Shown here piece after piece: positions 1 to 5,522 of a stretch of DNA of 5,522 bases. The notes beneath the pieces are model-generated. The model was not told where the DNA came from. It was given only the letters and a program-made list of their open reading frames with translations, and did not search any database. Position 1 is the stretch's first letter. Every line of letters begins with the position of its first letter. The position numbers and the translations under genes were made by a program. The stretch covers positions 1-5,522 of the forward strand of contig JAHEMU010000205.1 in assembly GCA_024643485.1 (NCBI GenBank), read 5' to 3'. Origin of the DNA: Cytophagales bacterium (GTDB lineage Bacteria > Bacteroidota > Bacteroidia > Cytophagales > Cyclobacteriaceae).

Positions 1-378
1 CTAAAGAGCCAGTTTTCTGCGAATCAGATCGGTGAGCTCTACTTCTACACGCCAATCGCGGGCTAACTTCAACATGGCGGTAACTTCAAGTTCCGTTACA
101 AAACCCTTTAAATTATTCGCTTCCCATACCATATTGATGTATTCCACCCTTTTCTTTTTTGAATAATCGCCAATTGAAACATTAAGAAATTCTCTGGCGC
201 GTTCGAAAGAGGTAAGATAGTCTTCAGCAATAAATTGATTGGCCCATGCCAGCTCCTTATGTGCTTCCAATTTATTGGCAGTTTCTTCCAAATTTTCGCG
301 CTCTTCATCATCCAGTCCGTGATAATGGAAAATCACAGACTTTAGAAGCATATGTACTTTCTTTTCTTCGGGTGCCAT
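1..378 (-). CDS. Small all-helical hypothetical protein downstream of hemW (possibly TerB-like)
   Basis: This is a complete 125-residue ORF with an ATG start (CAT at 376-378) and a TAG stop at the window edge (1-3). I do not recognise a named family. The protein is rich in Glu, Lys, Leu and Ala, has no signal peptide, membrane segment or cysteine, and should be almost entirely alpha-helical and cytoplasmic. The C-terminal half, around TELEVTAMLKLARDW (about residues 95-109), resembles the acidic helix pattern of TerB-like helical bundles; this is only an impression, without a diagnostic metal-binding motif. It lies 24 bp after the hemW stop on the same strand, so it is probably co-transcribed with hemW. 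No Shine-Dalgarno sequence precedes the ATG, which is normal for Bacteroidota. That it is a real gene is fairly sure; its function is unknown. Confidence 0.8.
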   Translation of the reverse strand: MAPEEKKVHMLLKSVIFHYHGLDDEERENLEETANKLEAHKELAWANQFIAEDYLTSFERAREFLNVSIGDYSKKKRVEYINMVWEANNLKGFVTELEVTAMLKLARDWRVEVELTDLIRRKLAL

Positions 379-402
379 AGTACAATATTAGTAAAAAAGT
401 TG

Positions 403-1533
403 TCAATCCTCAACCAAGAAAAAATCTGATGCAATTTGATCAGCTAGGCACTTACCCTTTTGTGTGAGAACAAGATGATTATTCCGCTGTTCAATGATTC
501 CTTCTTTTGATAATAATGCTATTTTCGATGGATAAATTCCCTTGATATCAACTCCAAAATTTTGGAGAATAAGCTCCATGTTCATCCCATCTAACGTTCG
601 TAAGGAGGTGAAGATGTATTCATTCAAACGATCATTGGCAGTGCGCTCTTCCATTTGACGTGGTAGGAGGCCCTTTGCTATTTCTTTTAGGTAAAGGGAG
701 TTGTTAGGTAAATTATGCCATCGATTTTCTCCATCAAAACTGTGCGCAGAAGGACCCAGTCCCAGGTAAGGGGTTGATTTCCAATAGGAATTGTTGTGCT
801 GACTAAACGATCCTTTTTTTCCGAAATTACTTATTTCATACTGTATATAATCCGCCTCTTGCAGCGTTTCCATAATATAATTGAACTGCCTGAATTCCTC
901 TTCCTCTTCAGGGGAATTTAAAAGGCCTTTCTTCTTTCTTCTTCCAAAGACAGTATTTTCTTCGATGGTTAGCGCGTAAATTGAAACATGGTTTGGGTTA
1001 ATTTCAACAATTTTTCTTAAATCTTCTTGAAGGATTTCGAATGAGCTTCCGGGCAAACCATAAATTAAATCTAAGCTTAAATTGTTGAACCCCGCTGCTT
1101 TGGCGTCTTGAATGCATTGAGTTGCTTGGCGAGAATTATGGGCCCTATTAATGTTTGTTAACACCTCGTCATGAAAGCTTTGAATGCCAATGCTGAGGCG
1201 GTTAAAACCAATCGATTTTAGATCTTTTAAAAAAGAAGGGCTTAAATCGTCTGGATTTGCCTCCAGAGTCATTTCTTTTAAATTAGATAGGTCGAAGGTG
1301 CTTTTTAAAGACGTTAATAAGTCTTTAAATTCATCAATACTCAATAAACTTGGAGTTCCACCACCGAAATAAAGCGTCTCAAACCGATAATCAAGTGGAT
1401 TTTTAATTAATTTTGCCTCCATTTTAATCCCTTCCAACAAGTTGCTTTTTTCTCTTAGTAAGGTACTAAAATGAAAATCGCAATAGTAACAAGCTTGCTT
1501 ACAAAAAGGAATATGAATATAGAGTCCGGCCAA
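403..1533 (-). CDS. hemW: Radical SAM heme chaperone HemW
   Basis: HemW is a cytoplasmic or membrane-associated radical SAM protein that binds heme and inserts it into respiratory enzymes. It was long annotated as oxygen-independent coproporphyrinogen III oxidase. The 376-residue protein has the usual family length. It begins AGLYIHIPFC and carries the cluster motif C11-x3-C15-x2-C18. The fourth cysteine found two residues later in true HemN is absent (Phe20), which favours HemW over HemN. Other family marks are GGGTPS (57-62), EANPD (91-95), RLSIGIQSF (112-120), YEISNFG (232-238), GLGPSAHSF (258-266) and a HemN_C-like C-terminal region from about 295. The start codon is TTG: the frame is open upstream only to 1569, contains no ATG there, and the N-terminus from this TTG matches the family. 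The stop is TGA at 403-405. The gene is divergent from the Omp85-type gene. Confidence 0.95.
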   Translation of the reverse strand: MAGLYIHIPFCKQACYYCDFHFSTLLREKSNLLEGIKMEAKLIKNPLDYRFETLYFGGGTPSLLSIDEFKDLLTSLKSTFDLSNLKEMTLEANPDDLSPSFLKDLKSIGFNRLSIGIQSFHDEVLTNINRAHNSRQATQCIQDAKAAGFNNLSLDLIYGLPGSSFEILQEDLRKIVEINPNHVSIYALTIEENTVFGRRKKKGLLNSPEEEEEFRQFNYIMETLQEADYIQYEISNFGKKGSFSQHNNSYWKSTPYLGLGPSAHSFDGENRWHNLPNNSLYLKEIAKGLLPRQMEERTANDRLNEYIFTSLRTLDGMNMELILQNFGVDIKGIYPSKIALLSKEGIIEQRNNHLVLTQKGKCLADQIASDFFLVED

Positions 1534-1577
1534 AGTAGTAGATTTGTGATTAATAAAAGTAACTATAATTCATAAGA
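1534..1577. promoter_or_regulatory. Divergent spacer with weak promoter-like elements for hemW and the Omp85-type gene
   Basis: Only 44 bp separate two divergent starts, so promoter elements must lie here or run into the coding regions. Toward hemW, the minus strand reads TACTTTTA (1561-1554), a one-mismatch fit to the Bacteroidota -7 consensus TAnnTTTG, about 20 nt before the TTG start; no good -33 TTTG precedes it. Toward the plus-strand gene, TTTG at 1543-1546 is followed after 17 bp by TATAATTC (1564-1571), a weaker -7 match that would give a leaderless or nearly leaderless mRNA. No convincing operator palindrome is visible. The consensus is established for the phylum; assigning it here is inference. 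Confidence 0.35.
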
Positions 1578-3245
1578 ATGCGCTTTTTATTCCTTTTTCT
1601 CTCCATCACATTCACGCTTTCTTTGAATGCTCAAACGAGTGTGACGATTGTATATCAATCAGATGATCAGTTGATTAGCGAAATTATTCAAAAGTATCGG
1701 GAATATTCTTGCACAAAAGAAAATTGTGAAGATTTAATAAATCATATTACTCGGGAGTTGGCAAATGAGGGTTATATAGAAGCAGAGTTAGAGTTTCATG
1801 AAAATAAGGGGATTGCAGAACTGAAACCAGGTCGGCGATTTTTAATGATAAATACGGGAATGGAAGGCATCCCGGAAAGTTTTCAACCAGAGGCAATCAG
1901 ATTATTGGGCGACAATCAACCATTTCGCGAGGAGGAAATTCATCGATTTTCGGATGATATTATCAAGCATTTTGAGCAACTAGGCTATCCTTTTTGTAAG
2001 GTCAATTTTTCTACAGAAAAAATAATCGGAAGTTTCATTCAAGGCAAATTCACTGTTGATGTGGGAAAGGAAATGATGTTTGGAAAAGTTACTTCCTCTG
2101 GGTCGGTTCTTTCTGAGAAATGGCTGTCGGCTTACACAGGAATTACTGTTGGTGAAAAATATGATCAACGTAAAATAAATCTACTAAACCCCTCTTTTAA
2201 ATCATTGGGGTATCAGATACAAGGTGATATTTCCATTGTATACGACAGTTCCTTTGCTCAGGTGAATATCCCCTTAAAACGACAAGAAAAAGGGCTTTTT
2301 GATGGGTTAATGGGTGGTTATTATTCGCAAGAATTAAACAAAACTGTTTTAATGGGATATCTGAATTTACTTATTCCAGAGTTATTCGATACGCCTAAAA
2401 GTTTAAAAATTGAATGGAATCGTTTGAGGGTAAACACTCAACGGATGCATATAAAATACCAACATCAGGCCTTATTTAAGAAAAAACTAAATGGGGAATT
2501 AGAATTTGAATTGTTTAAAGCTGATAGCAGTTTTTCAAATGTGCGATTTTCAGGAGGATTGTTTTCACCAATTAGTCCGGTGGCTGCCATGCAGTTTTTG
2601 GGAGTGTTGGAGCAGGGGAGTCTTGTTGAAAATCCTTCATATATCGAAAATAAGCTTCAGTTTATAGATCAGCAATCGGTTTGGGCAGGGCTGGGTTTTC
2701 AGACGTTTTTCACTACCCTGAATGTTCATTTGAGCACTTATGTGGGGCGTAGAGCTTTGCAGGACAACCCGGATATTCCCGATGCATATCTAATGGAAAT
2801 AGATTCAAAAGAAACTCACGTTAAGGTTATAGGGGAGGCAACTTATAATAAAATGTTGCGAAGTAGGTTAGAAACAAGTCACCATTTAAATCTTGGTGGT
2901 GTTTTTGGGCCGACTATTTTTAGAAATGAAATGTTTATGTTGGGGGGGATTTCTAATATTCGTGGTTTTAAAGAAAATGAGTTTTTCACACCTAAATATC
3001 TTTATTTGAATAGTGAATTAAAATGGAATTTATTGGATGAAGGAACCTACCTATTCGTGTTTTCAGATAAAGCCATATTAGAAATGGAGGGTGTTCCAAA
3101 TTTCTATTTTTCATTTGGAGGAGGAGGAAATTTAAAAGCCGGAAAGGGCATGCTTCAATTGGTTTTGGCGTATGGAAAGGAAGCTGGTGAAAGAATTAAT
3201 TTGGGGGAAAGTCTTCTGCATGTCGGTTATATAGTAAATTTCTAA
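1578..3245 (+). CDS. POTRA-containing outer-membrane beta-barrel protein, Omp85 (BamA/TamA) superfamily
   Basis: This is a 555-residue exported protein. Residues 1-18 form a signal peptide (MRFLFLFLSITFTLSLNA, cleavage probably before Gln19). About 20-230 look like three POTRA-type repeats, with the helix-strand pattern seen at ELANEGYIEAELEF (60-73), HFEQLGYPFCKVNF (131-144) and the TGITVGEKYD stretch (187-196). From about 235 to the end are alternating amphipathic strands of a beta-barrel, closed by a terminal phenylalanine (YIVNF). The GGISNIRGF segment (456-464) carries the (V/I)RG(F/Y) motif of the conserved L6 loop in Omp85 barrels. The protein is shorter than BamA (about 800 residues) and closer to reduced TamA-like or patatin-type barrels, so it is probably an accessory assembly or translocation porin rather than BamA itself. 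Cys45 and Cys50 (CTKENC) in the first repeat might form a disulfide. It is followed after 14 bp by the DUF4271 gene; substrate and role are unknown. Confidence 0.85.
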   Translation: MRFLFLFLSITFTLSLNAQTSVTIVYQSDDQLISEIIQKYREYSCTKENCEDLINHITRELANEGYIEAELEFHENKGIAELKPGRRFLMINTGMEGIPESFQPEAIRLLGDNQPFREEEIHRFSDDIIKHFEQLGYPFCKVNFSTEKIIGSFIQGKFTVDVGKEMMFGKVTSSGSVLSEKWLSAYTGITVGEKYDQRKINLLNPSFKSLGYQIQGDISIVYDSSFAQVNIPLKRQEKGLFDGLMGGYYSQELNKTVLMGYLNLLIPELFDTPKSLKIEWNRLRVNTQRMHIKYQHQALFKKKLNGELEFELFKADSSFSNVRFSGGLFSPISPVAAMQFLGVLEQGSLVENPSYIENKLQFIDQQSVWAGLGFQTFFTTLNVHLSTYVGRRALQDNPDIPDAYLMEIDSKETHVKVIGEATYNKMLRSRLETSHHLNLGGVFGPTIFRNEMFMLGGISNIRGFKENEFFTPKYLYLNSELKWNLLDEGTYLFVFSDKAILEMEGVPNFYFSFGGGGNLKAGKGMLQLVLAYGKEAGERINLGESLLHVGYIVNF

Positions 3246-3259
3246 TAAATTTGACCCCA

Positions 3260-4312
3260 ATGGTTCGTTTACTCTTTACAATAAGCATTTTTCTGGCAAC
3301 AACTCCCTCGATCTGTAAAGGTCTAGATTCTCTATTGATTGAGAATATCTCTTCAGAGTTGACCGAGGTAAAGCAAGAAGGCAAAGGAGAACAAACAATA
3401 TATCATTTGAAAGTTCAGCGAGAACGCCTGACTGATGCCAAATTGAAGATTTCCTCGCCTGAGTTATTCAGTATTTTTCGAAATAACCAGCTAATATTTA
3501 GCGGTAAAGAGTATGGGCTTACTTTCGATGAGCTTCCTAAAGATTTTAAAAAGGAATGGTTGTTTACCATTTTTATGAATGCCAAGCAAAGCATAGAAGT
3601 CGAGTTGATTCGAGTGAATAAAAACCGTGAAATTCATGAAGTATTGGCAAGGGAAAAAATGGGGATTTCTTCCTTTATCAATTCGATGATTGTATTTTTT
3701 CTGATCATGTTTTCATTGATAAAAGCGGTAATAGGTAAGGAAATAAATGAATATTTCAGAATAGGATTTATATTTTCAATTCGAAATAGGGATGAAAATT
3801 TATTTCGAAATAAATTGAGAAACCCGGTGTCGGTCGTATTTCTTTTAATGATAATTGGTATGTCAGCATTTATCATGGTGTTATATCAAGCGGCTCAATT
3901 AGGAGCGGAAAATACCCTGGGGGTATATGTGGTTGATTGGTTGTATTGGGTGATGATTATTAGTGTACTCATGGTGCTGAAGGTCCTTATTTTAAATGTC
4001 TTTTCATTTATATTTAAATTCAATAAGTTTTTAACCTTTCATTATTTCAACTATTTAAGAATTACCCTTTTAGTTATAATGGTGTTGACGGTTATTTCGA
4101 TAGGTATGTTTTGGAATAATTTTGCAGATTTGCTACCCATTACGATCGATCGATTAATTTTACTTTTTTTCATCATAAGGTCTTTCTTTTTGTTTCTAAA
4201 ACTTATTAATGAACTGCATTTTAAATTTTTCCATTTATTTTCATACCTTTGCGCGACAGAAATAATACCGTTTTTTGGCATGTTATATTTAGCCAAAATT
4301 TTTGTTTTTTAA
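3260..4312 (+). CDS. DUF4271 family polytopic inner-membrane protein with exported N-terminal domain
   Basis: From the ATG at 3260 this is a 350-residue protein; an in-frame TTG at 3251 would add three residues, but the ATG puts the hydrophobic signal-like segment (LLFTISIFLATTPSI) directly at the N-terminus, so I prefer it. After this segment come about 110 polar residues with beta-like character, probably periplasmic, and then roughly six membrane segments: about 139-159, 190-212, 224-250, 265-284, 296-316 and 324-349. The basic stretch around SIRNRDENLFRNKLRN, between segments 1 and 2, suggests a cytoplasmic loop. The C-terminal SYLCATEIIPFFGMLYL matches the end of DUF4271 proteins as I remember them. 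Members are known from Bacteroidota and commonly sit beside hemD, as here; the molecular function is unknown. A link to tetrapyrrole or heme-related membrane processes is inference from that neighbourhood. The 3' end also appears to hold the hemD promoter. Confidence 0.85.
   Translation: MVRLLFTISIFLATTPSICKGLDSLLIENISSELTEVKQEGKGEQTIYHLKVQRERLTDAKLKISSPELFSIFRNNQLIFSGKEYGLTFDELPKDFKKEWLFTIFMNAKQSIEVELIRVNKNREIHEVLAREKMGISSFINSMIVFFLIMFSLIKAVIGKEINEYFRIGFIFSIRNRDENLFRNKLRNPVSVVFLLMIIGMSAFIMVLYQAAQLGAENTLGVYVVDWLYWVMIISVLMVLKVLILNVFSFIFKFNKFLTFHYFNYLRITLLVIMVLTVISIGMFWNNFADLLPITIDRLILLFFIIRSFFLFLKLINELHFKFFHLFSYLCATEIIPFFGMLYLAKIFVF
4220..4251 (+). promoter_or_regulatory. Predicted internal promoter for hemD inside the 3' end of the DUF4271 gene
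   Basis: TACCTTTG at 4244-4251 is an exact match to the Bacteroidota -7 consensus TAnnTTTG and is followed by CG, giving the frequent extended form TAnnTTTGC. TTTA at 4220-4223 could serve as a degenerate -33 TTTG, with 20 bp between the two elements, which is within the usual spacing. Transcription would start near 4257, giving an approximately 80-nt leader before hemD. AT-rich DNA yields chance matches to this short consensus, so the position upstream of hemD, the spacing and the extended match carry the argument. Confidence 0.5.
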
Positions 4313-4339
4313 ACTGAAAATACGGAGATAGGAAAAGCA

Positions 4340-5116
4340 ATGGATGACGTAATAAAGAAAAGGATGAAAAAGGTAGGAAGTATTTTGGTTTCACAGCCAA
4401 AGCCTTCAGATGACAATTCTCCTTACTTCAAATTGGCACAGAAATACAAAATAAAAATTGATTTCAGACCATTTATTCAAGTAGAACAGGTTCCTGTTAA
4501 AGATTTTAGGAAGCAGAAGATCAATATCTTGGATTATACAGCGATTATTCTTACAAGCAGAAATGCAGTGGATAATTTTTTCAGGATATGTGCTGATTTG
4601 AAAATTGAGGTGCCTGCAGATATGAAGTATTTTTGTATCACAGATCAGACTTCATACTACTTACAAAAGTATATCACCATCAGAAAAAGAAAGATTTTTA
4701 CTGGACATAGAACAGCTAAAGATCTTTTGGAAATCATAAAGAAACACAAAACCGAGAAATATCTATATCCATGTTCTGATATTAGAAAGGATGATATTCC
4801 GAGCTATATGGATGAAAATGGGTTCACTTTTAAAGAAGCTATCATGTATAGAACTGTAGCTTCAGATTTGAGTGACTTGGACGATGTATATTACGATATC
4901 ATTGCCTTTTTCAGCCCATCTGGCATTAATTCACTTTTTGTGAATTTCCCTGACTTTAAGCAAAATGACACTAGAATTGCTGCATTTGGACCTACAACAG
5001 CAAAAGCTGTACAGGATCACGAGCTGATTTTGGACATTGAGGCTCCACAACCAAATGCCCCTTCCATGACAGGTGCTATTGAAAATTACATAAAAGCAGC
5101 GAATGGTTTGAAGTAA
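4340..5116 (+). CDS. hemD: Uroporphyrinogen-III synthase
   Basis: HemD cyclises hydroxymethylbilane to uroporphyrinogen III with inversion of ring D, the branch-point precursor of heme and other tetrapyrroles; it is cytoplasmic and cofactor-free. The 258 residues fit the family's usual length and two-domain layout. Visible marks are SILVSQPKP (14-22) at the N-terminal strand, TSRNAVDNFF (72-81), the YRTV stretch (170-173) returning to domain 1, FFSPSGI (190-196), AAFGPTTAKA (214-223) and APSMTGAIENYI (240-251). The wording is typical of the Bacteroidota branch, where annotation is sometimes only 'uroporphyrinogen-III synthase family'. I chose the ATG at 4340, with AGGA at 4330-4333 six bases upstream as a modest ribosome-binding site; Met9 is a possible shorter start. 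The gene follows DUF4271 after 27 bp and ends at a strong terminator, so it is the last gene of its transcript. Confidence 0.92.
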   Translation: MDDVIKKRMKKVGSILVSQPKPSDDNSPYFKLAQKYKIKIDFRPFIQVEQVPVKDFRKQKINILDYTAIILTSRNAVDNFFRICADLKIEVPADMKYFCITDQTSYYLQKYITIRKRKIFTGHRTAKDLLEIIKKHKTEKYLYPCSDIRKDDIPSYMDENGFTFKEAIMYRTVASDLSDLDDVYYDIIAFFSPSGINSLFVNFPDFKQNDTRIAAFGPTTAKAVQDHELILDIEAPQPNAPSMTGAIENYIKAANGLK

Positions 5117-5127
5117 TTACTTAATAA

Positions 5128-5175
5128 TCTAACAAAAAAGGCCCTTTTTATTTAAAATGGGCCTTTTTTGTTAGA
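5128..5175 (+). terminator. Intrinsic terminator after hemD, perfect 17-bp stem
   Basis: TCTAACAAAAAAGGCCC (5128-5144) and GGGCCTTTTTTGTTAGA (5159-5175) are exact reverse complements. The 14-nt interior can add four A-T pairs after one T-T mismatch, leaving an ATTT loop at 5150-5153. The core hairpin is the GGCCC/GGGCC stem followed by a run of six T (5164-5169) and preceded by six A (5134-5139), so it could also terminate minus-strand transcription. It begins 11 bp after the hemD stop codon and isolates hemD from nqrF. Confidence 0.93.
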
Positions 5176-5207
5176 TGTGATATTTAGGTGATTTTTTAGT
5201 CAATCTT

Positions 5208-5240
5208 TTTACCTATATCATCCCAATTATAATATATTTG
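5208..5240 (+). promoter_or_regulatory. Predicted nqrF promoter
   Basis: In the 106 bp between the terminator and nqrF, TATATTTG at 5233-5240 fits the Bacteroidota -7 consensus TAnnTTTG exactly. The T-run ending in TTTA (5208-5211), 21 bp upstream, is a degenerate -33 element. Transcription would start around 5246, leaving an AT-rich leader of about 35 nt with no Shine-Dalgarno sequence before the ATG at 5282. A promoter is expected here because a strong terminator lies directly upstream. Confidence 0.55.
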
Positions 5241-5281
5241 TGGTCTGAAAACTATTTTACAAACTAAGCTCAATTCAACAC

Positions 5282-5522
5282 ATGGGTGCAGTATTTATAT
5301 CTTCGATAATTGCCTTTTCAATTGTGATCATCCTTTTGGTTTTGGTCCTTCTAGGTGCACAAGCCAAATTGGTTCAATCTGGTCCTGTTAATATTTTCGT
5401 TAACGGTGACAACGATAATCCAATTGTAACTTCTGCGGGTTCCTCACTTCTATCTACTCTTGGTAGTGAGAAAATATTTCTACCTTCTGCTTGCGGTGGC
5501 GGTGGAACTTGTGCAATGTGTA
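5282..5522 (+). CDS. nqrF: Na+-translocating NADH:quinone reductase subunit F, 5' part (cut by window end)
   Basis: Only the first 80 codons are present. NqrF is the NADH dehydrogenase subunit of the six-subunit sodium pump: it takes electrons from NADH through FAD and a [2Fe-2S] cluster and passes them to the membrane subunits. The fragment starts MGAVFISSIIAFSIVIILLV, a single N-terminal membrane anchor (about residues 4-25). A ferredoxin-like domain with the strand VNIFVNGDN (36-44) follows, and then the cluster motif C71-GGGGT-C77-AM-C80, the C-x5-C-x2-C spacing of NqrF. The fourth cysteine and the FAD/NADH reductase domain should lie beyond the window. The gene directly upstream is hemD rather than nqrE, and the gene seems to have its own promoter. 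Other plant-type ferredoxin reductases share the cysteine spacing but not this membrane anchor. Confidence 0.93.
   Translation, partial: MGAVFISSIIAFSIVIILLVLVLLGAQAKLVQSGPVNIFVNGDNDNPIVTSAGSSLLSTLGSEKIFLPSACGGGGTCAMC

Noticed and set aside
383..413. A promoter-like arrangement on the minus strand before the small helical gene: TTG (413-411), 20 bp, TAATATTG (390-383).
   Set aside because: The -7 element has a mismatch and would place the transcript start at the ATG itself; the 24-bp gap to hemW makes co-transcription the simpler reading.
1184..1372. Plus-strand ORF of 62 codons opposite hemW.
   Set aside because: It lies entirely antisense to a well-supported hemW reading frame, covers its conserved motif region and has no recognisable protein features.
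403..1533. Annotation as oxygen-independent coproporphyrinogen III oxidase (HemN).
   Set aside because: The cluster motif is C-x3-C-x2-C with Phe where HemN has its fourth cysteine, and the short N-terminus and overall length fit HemW.
3246..3253. TAAATTTG just before the DUF4271 gene fits the -7 consensus TAnnTTTG.
   Set aside because: No -33 element is seen at the right distance, the transcript would begin at or inside the start codon, and such matches arise by chance in AT-rich DNA.
3634..3876. Minus-strand ORF of 80 codons opposite DUF4271; a similar one of 81 codons lies at 4051-4296.
   Set aside because: Both are antisense shadows of membrane-protein codons, with low-complexity Ile/Asn/Lys-rich translations and no start signals.
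4143..4153. CGATCGATCGA palindromic run.
   Set aside because: It is short, falls inside the coding sequence for Thr-Ile-Asp-Arg, and nothing around it suggests an operator or recombination site.
1..5522. Possible mobile element, defence system, CRISPR array, riboswitch or tRNA.
   Set aside because: I saw no transposase, integrase, repeat array, terminal inverted repeats or RNA fold; the only sizeable inverted repeat is the terminator after hemD.

Overview
The window looks like chromosomal DNA of a Bacteroidota bacterium, most likely of the Cytophagales or a related marine lineage. The base composition is AT-rich, Shine-Dalgarno sequences are weak or absent, and -7 promoter elements of the form TAnnTTTG are present. 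A DUF4271 membrane protein sits next to a Bacteroidota-type uroporphyrinogen-III synthase, and an nqrF gene follows. The assignment to a lineage is inference from protein style and gene order, not from a marker gene. Nothing suggests a phage, plasmid, insertion sequence, CRISPR array or RNA gene.

Layout. On the minus strand, hemW (1533-403, heme chaperone, TTG start) is followed after 24 bp by a small all-helical hypothetical gene (378-1). A 44-bp divergent spacer (1534-1577) separates them from a plus-strand cluster. That cluster starts with a POTRA plus beta-barrel protein of the Omp85 superfamily (1578-3245). After 14 bp comes a DUF4271 polytopic inner-membrane protein (3260-4312), then after 27 bp hemD (4340-5116). 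A strong intrinsic terminator with a perfect 17-bp stem (5128-5175) closes this cluster. A promoter-like region leads into nqrF (from 5282), which the window end cuts just after the third cysteine of its [2Fe-2S] motif.

How the genes fit together. HemD closes the tetrapyrrole ring in heme biosynthesis, HemW delivers heme to respiratory enzymes, and NqrF is the NADH-oxidising subunit of the sodium-pumping quinone reductase. The region therefore has a loose heme and respiration theme, but the sequence does not show that the outer-membrane protein takes part in it. The DUF4271-hemD pairing is, to my knowledge, recurrent in Bacteroidota and is the best functional hint for DUF4271.

The most interesting detail is a promoter-like -7 element, TACCTTTG, in the last part of the DUF4271 gene. 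It coincides codon for codon with the Tyr-Leu-Cys motif near the protein's C-terminus, so hemD may have its own promoter inside its neighbour. I see no convincing new multi-gene system here; this is mostly ordinary core-genome sequence.
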